Program-made: the position numbers and the translations under genes
Notes under the pieces: generated by a model
What the model was told of the DNA's origin: nothing
Seen by the model: the letters and a program-made list of their open reading frames with translations, nothing else
Database searches by the model: none
In this document: in pieces, positions 1-11,435 of the stretch
Position numbering within the stretch: position 1 is the first letter of the stretch
How the letters are laid out: the number at the start of each line of letters is the position of its first letter
From: Endothia cerciana
Taxonomy: Eukaryota > Ascomycota > Sordariomycetes > Diaporthales > Cryphonectriaceae
DNA: 64,000 nucleotides
Direction of reading: 5' to 3'
NCBI GenBank assembly: GCA_026119935.1
Contig: JALRMH010000036.1
Span: 310,001-374,000 of the forward strand

Positions 1-242
1 GAAGGCGTCGAGGAGGTCGAAGGTCGTCTCCTTGGTGCACTCGCCCATGATGCCCTGCCATGCTGTCCCGAAGCCCGTAGCACCGTTAGCGTGACGGAAC
101 GCTGGGGCTCTGCTGAGTCTTGATGGTCCTACGTACTCATGCCTCCCAGGCAGAGAGGACTGACACGAACGCTCGCAGAGGGCGCAAGGAGACGATGCCT
201 GCCGAGCAGACTCTCGGGAACAGGCGGTCCTCGGGAAGCCAT
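1..242 (-). CDS. aldo/keto reductase, 5' part only (runs off left edge)
   Basis: This is the N-terminal part of an NADPH-dependent aldo/keto reductase of the fungal norsolorinic-acid-reductase/aryl-alcohol-dehydrogenase type; the rest lies left of the window. Exon 1 (242-137) starts MASRGPPVPESLLGRHRLL and ends in VRVSPLCLGGM, the usual first strand of this family. A GTACGT donor lies at 136. Exon 2 (from 62 leftwards) reads GIMGECTKETTFDLLDAF, matching the family block that precedes the GGNFIDTAN motif. The canonical intron 136-63 has a GCTAAC branch-like site and an ACAG acceptor. It keeps the frame but removes an upstream FGTA that looks conserved, so the exact 3' junction is uncertain. 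Family assignment rests on these two blocks; the catalytic Tyr/Lys are outside the window. Substrate unknown. Confidence 0.72.
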
Positions 243-444
243 GTTGACGATATTAAGAATTGTTAGGATAGGTCTACAGGAAGATCACAAATACCTCTCT
301 TCAGTGTACGCGGATAGCGTCGAGGGGCAGGCTTCAGGGGAGGCTGACGGTACTGAGGCGGGCCCATCTTGATTGTGAGCAGGGAGAATCGTGGCTTCTT
401 ATATCTTTTTTTTTTTTTCTTCTTCTTTCTTTTTTCCCCTTCTT

Positions 445-489
<45 letters not shown>

Positions 490-2096
490 TCTGTCTCTCT
501 CTCCCTCTGGGGAGCAGGTTCTGGTCTCGAGATCTGAAGAGACACAGGCACGTTCGAGGCTGCCCTGTTGCTAAATCCGGTTAACAGCCGTGGCCGGTTG
601 ATCTCGCACATTTTGCGGTTGCCGAACAAGGTTCAGCCGGGCGTCGCTTCGCAGTTAGTGACTAGGCAAGTTGCACAACTCCGCCGCTGCCGATGATCCA
701 GTTTCAGATGGCCGCTTCGACCCGTGATAGAATACGAGGCCAGGGCTGCTTCATCTCCAGACCGGCACCGGTTGCCTAGGCAGTGCTTCGGACCCGGACT
801 CAAGGTGGCTTATGTCGTGTGTGGTGTGATAGAAGGAACAGTCACCCCGTGCCAGGCAGGGTGTTGATGAGGGATTTCGTGTGCTGTAGCTGCACTGGGA
901 GCTCTGTCTCCAGCACATCAAGCAGTCTTGCTCACCGGCCCGGTCTCGTACACACTTGCCCAGACTACAACCGGTACTGTGCTGTATACTCCGTGCGGAG
1001 CGAGGACGCCTCCCTGGCATCTATCTGGCCACACAATCTGTCCGCGTGAGCCCGCCGCGCCCTCGTCTTTCCGAAGGCAGAAGCCCAGATAGACTTGACT
1101 GATGGATAAACTAGACTGGCTGTGAAGTGGACCTTGGCTGGGGTTTATTTTCCGTGGGCTGCCATGCCATCTATTGAACTAGCTACCAGGTTCCATATGC
1201 CCCCCTTCTGCAGTAAGCTCTCGCGTTCTGTACTCCCGGCCAGACACCGCGCCGGTGTCGCCCGGAGTTTCTAGATGGGCCAGTTGAGGGAGCTGAAAAT
1301 ATGAGCAGTGGGGGTTGGAGGTGCCAGGGAGACATCTCGAGCGCAGACTGCCGGCCTGATCTGGTGGGAGGTGTTGGGAAGGCTTCACACCACTGATGCC
1401 TCGTCAGAGGCCTGGTGCTGCCGTCAACGCGACCTTGGAGCAGGAGGAGAAGAAAACAGGAAAGAAAACCAAGCTGGCGGCCACCTCTCACGCTCTCCCA
1501 AGGCTTCCGCCTCGCGGCCGTGAGCTCAGCTTAGTCATCCACCTTACACCAGCCAGATCTACACAAACCCCCCCCCAACACACCCACCCACCCATTCTCA
1601 GCCTGGGGGGACGGCGGCCCCCCACCCCTGTCGGCGCGTTGCGGTATCCGCTGCCAGCTCATTCGAGGACAGGCGCAGACGCGTGTTAGCTCAGCAGAGC
1701 ACCAACAAACACCATTCCCGCCCTTGACCCCGGCAACCATCCACATACCTGGGCGGGCGCCCACCACCAAACAAAAACCATCCGCGATCACAACATCTCA
1801 ACCAACCACGAAGACTTGTGCGCCAGCTAGTCGTCGGCCGTCAGCCGCACACATACCATAGTACACATTGTACTGTGGACAGGCCTGCCTTTCGCTTCTT
1901 CCAATCCGGCTGCAGGACGAGCCACTCTTCCTCCATCTTGACTGGAGCCCCCCACCTGCAAATCTCACCCCTTCATGCATCCCACCCTCGCGCGTACCCA
2001 TCCAATCCTTCGCGACACCTCTCTCCTCCCAGCTTTCCTTCGCAACCCTCAGCGACTCGGCGTTTGGGCTGCGAGGCCCTCACATCCCCCGCCAAG
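243..2096. other. divergent intergenic region, aldo/keto reductase to TOP2
   Basis: Presumed shared promoter region of the leftward aldo/keto reductase and rightward TOP2. No convincing coding region was seen. It holds a long pyrimidine tract (404-508), a C-rich stretch around 1568-1590, and a CA/TC-rich leader over the last 300 bases before the TOP2 start, as is common in fungal 5' UTRs. Confidence 0.6.
404..508. repeat. polypyrimidine tract with (CT)n microsatellite
   Basis: T-rich run followed by nearly uninterrupted CT dinucleotides (449-476 pure, then CT with two G interruptions). Simple-sequence repeat in the AKR-TOP2 intergenic region. Confidence 0.9.
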
Positions 2097-5000
2097 ATGG
2101 ACTCCGACGTTGAGTCGGCCTTCGACGACTTCCAGGACGAGTCAGATGCCTACTCCCCAGAGCCCGTAAGTCATTTTCTTCGCAGGCAGTCGCGCGTCGC
2201 GCGCTGCGCGCTCCCGTGTCATAGATCAAGGCCAACATTCATTGCGTCGGGGACAAAGGTATCCCTCGCCCGCAGCTGCTTACGAGTCGCAGAAGCCCAA
2301 GGCAAAGGCTGCAGCAAAGAAGGCCGCCGCGGCGAAACCTGCCGCCAAGGTCGCCCCTAAGAAGATGACCCAGACAACCCTCAGGACCAAGGCGGCCCCA
2401 AAGAAGCGCGCAAAGCCGGACAGCGATGATGATGACGGCGGCGGCGACTCTTTCGATGGCGACATGTCAAATACCCCTCCTAATGCTAAGAAGCAGAAGA
2501 AGGGGACTGGGGTCAAGAAGGGCGGCGGCAAGCCTCTGGGCGAGATCGAGAATGATAGTTTCATGCAGCTCGACGGACCCTCGGAGACGGTGCCTACCAG
2601 GCAGAAGACCGCCACCGAGCAGTACAAGAAGCTCAGCCAGGTCGAGCACATCCTCGTGCGCCCAGACACCTACATCGGCTCCATCGAGCGCACCGAGAGC
2701 CAGATGTGGGTCTTCAACAAGGAGAGGTCCCTGATGGAGTTCAAGACCGTCAGGCTTGTGCCCGGCTTCTACAAGATCTTCGACGAGATCCTTGTGAACG
2801 CCGCCGACAACAAGCAGCGCGACAAGGGCATGAGCTACATCAAGATCACCATCAACCGAGAAGAGGGGCAGATCACCGTCGAGAACGATGGCAAGGGTAT
2901 CCCCATCGAGATGCATGAGAAGGAGGGTGTCTACATCCCCGAGCTGGTCTTCGGTCATCTCCTCGCCGGTTCCAACTTTGACGACAAGGAGGAGAAGACC
3001 GTTGGTGGTCGTAATGGGTACGGTGCCAAGCTCTGCAACGTCTTCAGCACCGAATTCACCCTCGAGTGTCAGGATTCGGCCAACGGCAAGAGGTACAAGA
3101 CGACTTGGCGCGACAACATGGGCAAGATGGACAAGCCCAAGATCACCTCCAACAAGTCCAAGGACTTTGTCAGGGTTACCTTCAAGCCAGACTTCGCCAA
3201 GTTCGACATGCGGGAGGGGATCGACGACGACACCGAGTCCGTCCTGTACAGGCGTGTCTATGACTTGGCTGGGACGGTCGAAGGCGTCAAGGTGCATCTC
3301 AACGGCGAGCTCTTGAAGGTCGGCTTCAAGAAGTATTGCGAGATGTATGCCAAGGCCATCGCAAAGGAGCGCCAGGATGTCGATGAGGACGGCAGCGGCC
3401 CTGCACCGGCTACCGTCATCTTTGAGGACAACAAGGCACATGAGCGCTGGCAGATCGGTTTCACGGTGTCGGACGGCTCGTTCCAGCAGGTTTCCTTCGT
3501 CAACTCGATCGCCACGACTTCTGGAGGCACACATGTCAACTACATTGCCGACCAGATCTGCACTGCTCTACTGAAGGATCTCACCAAGAAGATGAAGGGC
3601 CACACCCTCAAGGCGAATCATGTTCGCAACCACATCTTCATCTTCGTCAACTGTCTCATCAACAACCCTGCGTTCACATCGCAGACCAAGGAGCAGATGA
3701 CGACCAAGGTCAGCGCCTTCGGCAGCAAGTGCGTTCTCACTGATGCGTTCATCAAGAAGATCAGGGCGACCGACGCTATCGACAATATCCTGCACTTCGC
3801 TGAGAAGAAGGCGGACAAGATGATGGCTAAGTCGGACGGGAATAAGCGGTCTCGCATCAGCAACGAGAAGCTTGTCGATGCAAACTTGGCCGGGACCAGG
3901 CATGGCCACGAGTGCACCCTGATCCTGACCGAAGGTGACTCGGCCCGTGGTCTCGCAGTGGCAGGCCGTGCCATTCTCGATCCGGACCGCATTGGTGTGT
4001 TCCCGCTCCGGGGGAAAATGCTGAATGTTCGCGATGCGTCCATCGACCAGATCCTCAAGAATCAGGAGATCAGCAACATCAAGCAGTTCATGGGCCTCAA
4101 GCACAAGGAAACATATACCGACGCCAAACGCCTGCGGTATGGTCATCTGATGATCATGGCTGATCAGGATCACGACGGTAGTCACATCAAGGGTCTCCTC
4201 ATCAACTTCCTCCAGGTCCAGTTCCCATCCCTCCTGCAGATTCCGGACTTCTTTCGAGAGTTCACGACTCCCGTAGTCAAGGTCTGGCAGGGCCCGAACC
4301 CCAAGAAACCTTTGAAGATGAGGTCCTTCTTTACAATGCCCGAGTACGAGGACTGGAAAGAAAAACACCACCACGAAATCAAGAAGTGGCAATACAAGTA
4401 TTTCAAGGGTCTGGGAACAAGCACCAATGAGGATGCTCAGGTCTACTTCACCGACCTGGACAACCACCTGAAGGAATTCCACACTATGAAGCAGGAGGAG
4501 ACCGAACTGTTCGAGCTTGCCTTTTCCAAGAAGAAGGCAGATGCGAGAAAGGAGTGGCTTGGGAAGTTCGTGCCCGGAACATTCCTAGACCACTCGACAA
4601 AGTCGATCACGTATTCCGACTTCGTCAACAAAGAGTTGATCCTCTTCAGTATGGCTGACAACCTGCGATCCATCCCATCCGTAGTTGATGGTCTGAAGCC
4701 CGGTCAGCGGAAGGTCGTGTTCGCCTGCTTCAAGCGGAACCTGACCAAAGACAAGAAGGTTGTTGAACTGGCTGGCTATGTCTCTGAACAGACTGCTTAC
4801 CACCACGGTGAGGCCTCGCTGCAACAGACCATCACTGGCCTCGCACAGAACTTTGTGGGTTCGAACAACGTCAACATCCTGGAGCCCAGCGGCAACTTCG
4901 GTTCTCGTCTCGCCGGTGGTAGCGATGCTGCCAGCGCTCGTTACATCTTCACCCGTCTGTCTCCCTTCGCCCGGCGGGTGTTCTCTGCCCTTGACGAGCC

Positions 5001-7886
5001 GGTCCTCGAAGCACAATTTGAGGACGGCAAGCAGATTGAGCCGAAAGCGTACGCCCCAGTCCTCCCAATGGTCCTCTGCAATGGCGCTGATGGTATCGGG
5101 ACCGGTTGGAGCACCTCCATCCCGAATTACCATCCCATGGACATCATCAACAACCTGAAGAGGCGCATGGGTCGCCTCGAAGGCTCGTCCGAGGAAGCTG
5201 CCTTCCAGACCATGACCCCGTGGTTCCGAGGCTGGAAGGGTCAGGCTGAACCAGAAGGTCCTGGCAGGTATAAATTCAATGGTATCGCCAGGCAAGACAA
5301 GCCCAATGAAGTCCTCGTCACTGAATTGCCCATCCGCACATGGACAGATGACTTCAAGGCGAGACTTGAGCAGATCATTCGAGGGGACAAGGGCCTCTCT
5401 TGGATCAAGGACTACAAGGAATTCAACGACCATCGCAACGTCCATTTTGAGATCCAGATGGACGACAAAGTCATCAAGAAGGCTCTCGAGGACGATGAAT
5501 TGCTTGAGAAATTCAAGCTCACCAAGTCGATCGGCACTACAAATCTTGTTGCCTTTGATCCACGGGGCCAGATCCGCAAGTATGAAAACGTTGAGCAGAT
5601 CTTGGAAGAATTCTACCTGTACCGGTTCAACTTGTACACGGAACGAAGGGTATGTTTCCATCGCCTAATCCCACATTAAGCAGATATAGCATGACGCTGA
5701 CTCGTTCTAGGCGCATTGGCTCCAAGTCCTTGACGATGATTACGAAAAGCTGAAGAACATGGCACGCTTCATCGAGGAGATCAACAACGGCAAGATGGTC
5801 GTCTCCAGGAAGAAGAAGGCCGCTCTAGTACAAGAACTTCGGGCGGCTAAGTATCGGCCATTCCCCAGGGGCCAGACAGGCAAGAAGGTCAAGAACACCG
5901 ATGAGGAGATGGACCAGGACGACGAAACGAACCAGGACGATGAGGAAGTGAATGCAGATGTCCCTGGTGCTGGAGACTACGATTATCTTCTTTCGGTAAG
6001 TGCCTTCTTCCTGCCCTTCCGTATGATCACCAGACTGATGTTTCCAGATGCAAATCTACTCCCTAACCCTCGAACGCCTCGAGCGGTTGAAGAAACAGAT
6101 TGCCGACAAAAAGAATGAGAAGGAAGAGCTGGAGGCTCTTGATGAGAAGGACCTCTGGTGCAAAGATCTCGATGCATTTATCGAAGAATGGGAGAACCAG
6201 ATGCGTCTGGACGACGAAATTCGCAGCAACATCAGAAAGATGGGTCGCCGTGTCTCCAAGAAGATCGGTGCTGGCAAGGGCGGCAAGCGCTCCAAGAATG
6301 CCGATGATGACTACGACCCGGGCAGCAAGTCTAAGGCCAGGTCCAACATGATGAAGGCCGCACGGACTGTGAAGACCATTATGGAACCTCCTGTCAAGAC
6401 GACCACTCAACAACGCTTCGCATCACAATTCTCCAAGGCAACGAAGCCCCCCTCTACGGGCACTGACGGGGCAGCAGGCTCCGATGATGATGATGATGAT
6501 GAGTTCACGACGGAGTCGTTCAAGAGGGAGCTGCCGAAGGACAAGCCTGTCCGTGCAAAGAAGCCTACCATCCTTCTGGACCTTTCAGATGAGGACGACG
6601 ACTTTGCCTCACTTGAGGAACCCGAAGCAAAGCCGGCGCCTGCCCAGGCGCCCTCGAAGAAGCCTTCTCCAGCAGAGATACCTGACGACGATGATGATGA
6701 CTTCGCTGCAGTGGGCAAGTCCAAGGCCAAGCCTAAGGCTGCACCCGCAAAGAAGCCTTCTTCGATGGAGTTGTCTGAGGACGACGACGACGACGACGAC
6801 GACTTCGTCGCGCCAAGCAAGAGCAACGGCAAGGCCAAGGCAGCACCAGCGAAGAAGCCGTCTCCTGTGGTGAATCTTTCAGACGACGATGACGATGATT
6901 CTACCGCGTTGAGCAAGCCTAAGAGCAGAGCCAAGACAGCAACCACAAAGAAGCCGTCTCCTGTGGTGGATCTTTCCGACGATGATGAGGATTTCGCGGC
7001 GCTGAGCAAGCCTAAGGGCAAGGCCAAGACAGCAACCGCAAAGAAACCCTCTCCGGTAGAATCTGAGCCCGAGGATGAGTACGAGCCGGAGGCTGAGGAA
7101 ACTAAACCGACCACTGGCCGTAGCAAGCGTGCAGCTGCCTCCAAGGCTAAGAAGTGGGCTTTCGATACCGACGAGGAGTCGGAGAGCGATGGCGACAACA
7201 TGATCGGAGACGTTGGCGCCCTGGTCCGGGGCATCGGCGAGCCTGCCGCGGACGCGACTAATGGCAGGCTGAGTCTGTTTGCCATGTCACGATCTGAGCA
7301 CGCCAATGCCGCGATCCCTAAATTGAAGACAAAGCAGGCCCGCACCAACTTCGACACTGACAGTCCTGATGACACCAACTACGAGTTGCTGGCTAAGTCT
7401 TCTCCGCAGAAGCCCACCAGGTCCTCCGACGTCGACGAGCTGATGTCTGAAGACGAAGACGCTCCAGCCACGTCCAAGGCCCAGGCCAAGGCCAAGCAGG
7501 CCAAGGCACCTCTGAACGTCGTCTCTGCCGGGCCCGCAAGGAACGGCCGTGGTCGTCCCGCCGGCTCGAAAAACGTGAGGTCCAAGGACGATCCCAAGTC
7601 CACGAAGCTATCTCCCGCCGCCAAGGCCTACGCCGCTAAGAGCAAATCCTCTGCGGCCGCCGGCAAGGGCAAGAAGGATGCATTTGACTTCAGCGAGGGT
7701 GAGGACGAGGATGGCGATGTCCGTATGGATGATTCCCCGCCCGCGCCCAAGGCGCGCGCTGCAAGTGGCCGCCCTGGTCGCGCTGCGGCGGCCAAAAAGA
7801 AGAGTTATGTTTTGCCTTCGGAGGACGAGGACATCTCGGATGCTGGTGGTGGTGGGTCGGATGTCTATGCTATGGAGTCGGACTGA
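2097..7886 (+). CDS. TOP2: DNA topoisomerase II
   Basis: Type IIA topoisomerase: an ATP-driven nuclear homodimer that passes one duplex through a transient double-strand break, needed for chromosome segregation. Four exons (2097-2165, 2293-5649, 5711-5995, 6048-7886) give 1849 aa. The GHKL ATPase has NDGKGIP near residue 221 and GGRNGYGAKL near 261. The TOPRIM fold has EGDSARGLA (E570) and DQDHDGSHIKG (D647/D649/D651). The catalytic tyrosine sits in ASARYIFTRL (about Y907). Intron 3 lies just before MQIYSLTLER, at the end of the cleavage core. The start gives MDSDVESAFDDFQDESDAYSPEP, a conserved acidic N-terminus. The first-intron acceptor (2292) was chosen to keep the frame; 2286 would add two residues. 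The C-terminal tail of about 600 aa is disordered and highly charged, with six lysine/acidic repeats (6559-7070). High confidence. Confidence 0.97.
6559..7070 (+). repeat. coding tandem repeats in TOP2 C-terminal domain
   Basis: Six imperfect units, each KKP(S/T) plus a few residues, then a run of Asp/Glu, separated by Lys/Ala-rich spacers (about residues 1408-1578). They are diverged at DNA level and resemble CK2-type serine sites followed by acidic clusters. Expansion of a disordered tail. Confidence 0.85.
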
Positions 7887-9846
7887 GAAGCCACTGGGTC
7901 TCTGGCGTGGACTGGATGTGACAGATGGGTCATGGAAGGCTGATCGGCACGACACAAGCATATTTCCCGCCGGGGCCTCTTCCTTGAGTCTGGGAGAAGG
8001 GGGCATGTGGTGAGGCATAAACCACACGACTTCCTGGTTTCTGTACCTACTCAAAAGGGTTTGAACCACCGAGTCGCTCACGACGGATGACTTACTACTT
8101 CCGCTTGCTTCATTGTTATGATTATCATGGGATGTGTGTGTACATTAACTAGGTCGGGAATGGGAAACGGTTTACTCAGAATTGTGTTTGAAATGACTGC
8201 TGAGGCTTGAATGACCGCGATGGACATCTTACACCGATGATTAATGGACAGGAATAAGTCGCCGGAGTCTCAATGAATCTCTTTCAGAAGCTTGACTCAT
8301 TGCTTTCAACCCGCGCTTCCAGTAACGGCCACCGTGGCGCATCTCCTTTCCATGCGCTGTCTCCGTGCGGTAGAGGTACCTTTCACATCTCAGTCATCCT
8401 CTGCCCGTAGGGGAAAGCTCCGTCGAGGTGTCTCCGCTGCGAGACTATGGCGGGAGCTGGCTGGCAATGAAAAGCAGTGGAGGCTCGGCCAGAACTCGCG
8501 TGTCACGTAGGAAGTTCAGGATCGCGAAAGAGATCAGTTCCTATCGACCCCGCTTGGCATTCGAAAAGCATTGGTTGGCCTTTGCTCGGCTTCCTCCACA
8601 GAACGACTCTCACTGCTGCGTCTAATCTTTCTACGGGCTTTGACATTGCCGCCAGCCTGGATTGAAGGGACGCCCATGTTTTCCATTAGTGTCTTCTCAA
8701 CATTTTCAGACGAAACGCAGCTGCTCTCGGTGAAAGCGGTCGTTGCTTGCCGAGGCAGGCTTGTCGAGCGAGGCGAAGCACTTGCTCTTGTCCAGCCTTG
8801 TCCGTGGTATTCTGCTACATGTTACCGTTTGATAGTGATTGCCAAGTGTTCTAGAGACAAGAGAGGGTCAGAAACGTTAGCTACTGTGGCGGGATATGAG
8901 AAGAATAATTGTCACTATCTGTCGAGGAAAGCGTGGTTCAGTAATGAATTTAGAACCTGGTCTGTGATTTGCAGGAAGAGACGCTTGGTCTTGAAAGGCT
9001 GCTGGGTGATTGTGGTCCGCTGTTACGGAGTGCTGTGGTATTTAGATCCTGAGTATGCAGATTCGAAGTGAAAAAGACACTTCTTGTTGACGACTCTGTC
9101 AGAATTACTTCTTTGGTCTGTAACATTGAGGCTTGACAGGAGATTAAGAGGCAGAGTGGCCTCAAGAGGAGCAAGGTCCGCATCGTGAGGAGTATAATCA
9201 GCATGGGTTTCTTCTACATTTTAGTAGTCTCCAGACTGGTCCAATTTTGGGTATTTTCTTTTTCCAGGTCTCTTATGTCCATTCAGTCTTCTTAACGGTC
9301 GCGTGTCATAACAGCATGGCCTCTGGGAGGAGTCCCACATTATAGGTAGATCTGCATAGTGTTCTTTCGATCCATGATGAGGGTAGACGCCTCTTGAATT
9401 CGTTGTCTGCTTGTCGATCCAGTGGATTACACTTGCACAATGTAGCTTGACTGAACTTCCCAGCATGCCTTACCATCACTGCTCTGTCGCTAGGACAGAA
9501 TAGTCCTCCGCAGGAAGGGACGGGAATATCCAAATTCCCGTCTTCATTCCTGGTTCCGACGAAGCCAAGGAAGGGAGTGGACGGCTCTTGTTTCTCGTGG
9601 GAAGGAGGTCATGGAAACTCGAGTGAAGTGGTCAATGTAGGCTTCAGCAAATCAGTTTCCATTACCGAACTACCTTGTCATGCCAAAGCGGAAGGATACG
9701 GCAGTAGTATCAATCGAATGCTACCCAGGAAGTGGTACAGCTTGGTATGAGAAAGTGGGGCGGACAAATTCAGTTGCAGAGATTCTTTGGAAAAACGACA
9801 TGCTTAAGCTCCATTATGAAACCTGTTGTATGTTATGAACCACGTA
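7887..9846. other. convergent intergenic region TOP2 / terpene synthase
   Basis: About 2 kb between the stop codons of two convergent genes. Lower GC than the flanking exons. No open frame here shows family resemblance or splice support; I see no gene. Confidence 0.55.
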
Positions 9847-11435
9847 TTATAAAACGATACTGAGTGTCCCGTCAGGTTGCTGGTACTTCTGCACACCATA
9901 TCTCGGCGATTCAATCCTATGACAATTAGCATTCGAAAGGCTCCAATGCAAATAGGACTTACGAGTATATCAGTGTTCCAGTGTCCATGATATGAATCCC
10001 GTCGATGAACTTCTTGACATCTTTGTTGAGTTGGGGATCATCTCGAGTCATAAAATCCAATCTCGCAGCCATGCTGTCTAGTCGGTCTCTCGAGTTGTGC
10101 ATCTCCCCTATGAGATCTGAGATGACACGTTGGAGAGGTATACCTGTCCTGAACAGAACAGGCACGATATTCAAAACACAATCTGTGGCCTGGTGCTCAT
10201 CAGTCAGCGCTCGAGGAGTACGAATGCATATCTTGGGGAAGGATAAAGATATGCAGAAAAAAGATTGATAAGGCTAAGAAGAAAATGATGTTGAGTCACT
10301 TACGATCTCCTTCTTGAGGGACAGGATGTCGTTGACCCTGAAATCTGTCGTCAGCACCTGCACAAGTCTAGAGATGAGGCGAGGGACCGTACACTATGAT
10401 AATGAAGTTGCATTCTTGGATAATGGCCTCCATCTCGGATGAATCCATGACCCATGATGGTAGTACGGATCTGTTGGTGATCCTGAAGCGTCAATCTCAG
10501 GTAAGCCGGTGTCTCGCTGGACAAGAGAGGATGGCGTCAGCCTACTCAATAAGCAGAGAGAACATGCGCACGCCGGTAACGCCGACGCGTATTTGCATAT
10601 ACTGCTCGTAACTTGGGATGCGGCCAGCCAGGCGCTCAGCCTGCTCCATCATATTGTGTTCGACGAAATTCTCGATCTTGGAAAACATTCTCTGCCGTTG
10701 TACTGAGGACAGCTTTTTAGCAAATGGTCCAAGCTCAACATTTCTGATGACTTGTTGTACCTTGACCAGATCTGGTACAAAATCTCTCCCCAAATTCCTT
10801 AAAAAGAAGACAGACATCGTCTGGACAGTCTGGTTCGGCCTTTTCTGACAATCCGAGGTGGTATTTGAAGTAAGCAAGTGATTCTTGGCGCCATACGTTG
10901 GCGGCGGCGAGGTCAGATGCAAGGAAGTGCTCGTTCGTGTCAATTGTATCATCCCAAACAAACAAGCAGACAGTGAACAATGTCGCACTGTACAGGTCTT
11001 CCCAGACAGCATCGGGCCACCATCTAAAGCCCTCAGCATCTTCATCTGGTGTATGCTGGCGTTGTTGGGGGCACATACAGGCATGCGAAAAGGGCAAAGT
11101 TGCTCCTTTTGAATTTCTCACACAGCGTAGTGTCTGGGACAGCCCTGTGACAACATAAAGTGTCAGTCTATCGTGTCCTGAGGAAATGGGCAGATAGTGG
11201 TGCAAGCTTACCTCTCGAGCATGCTGTCAGTCTCGCGTACTAGACGCTCATAGCTCGGGTGTCGGGCGCCGGACGGCCAGCGGTCGAGGCTCCTGGTCAT
11301 GTCGACATATATCTTCTGGCCCCTGAGCTCCTGGGCAAGAGCTGCGCTTTCGTCCGGACCTCTGCATGGGCTTTCAGCCGGGCAAGTGGCGGACGAAGGG
11401 GTGGAATGGTGGGGAGGGGGCAAAACAGTCGCCAT
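9847..11435 (-). CDS. class I terpene synthase (sesquiterpene cyclase type)
   Basis: Predicted Mg2+-dependent cyclase ionising a prenyl diphosphate, probably farnesyl diphosphate. Eight exons: 11435-11212, 11144-11079, 11023-10761, 10702-10546, 10482-10393, 10337-10304, 10189-9963 and 9916-9847, about 376 aa, normal for fungal sesquiterpene synthases. It carries FKRSNFALFACLWWP, the aspartate motif VWDDTID (D121/D122/D125), the NSE motif NDILSLKKE (N269/S273/E277) and the C-terminal RY pair (about R359-Y360). No transmembrane or prenyltransferase domain is seen. The exon 3 donor is uncertain: 10760, or 10778 giving a protein six residues shorter. Neighbours (TOP2, kinesin) are housekeeping genes and no P450, regulator or transporter is adjacent, so the product may be a stand-alone terpene. 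The exact product cannot be read from sequence. Confidence 0.9.

Noticed and set aside
139..372. Plus-strand frame starting MPPRQRGLTRTLAEG
   Set aside because: It is the reverse shadow of the aldo/keto reductase exons and has no family resemblance.
2467..3534. 355-codon minus-strand frame over TOP2
   Set aside because: Antisense of conserved TOP2 exon 2; shadow only.
11046..11078. 33-nt intron (GTATGT to CACCAG) in the terpene synthase
   Set aside because: Too short and it leaves a stop; the 55-nt intron 11078-11024 restores FALFACLWWP in frame.
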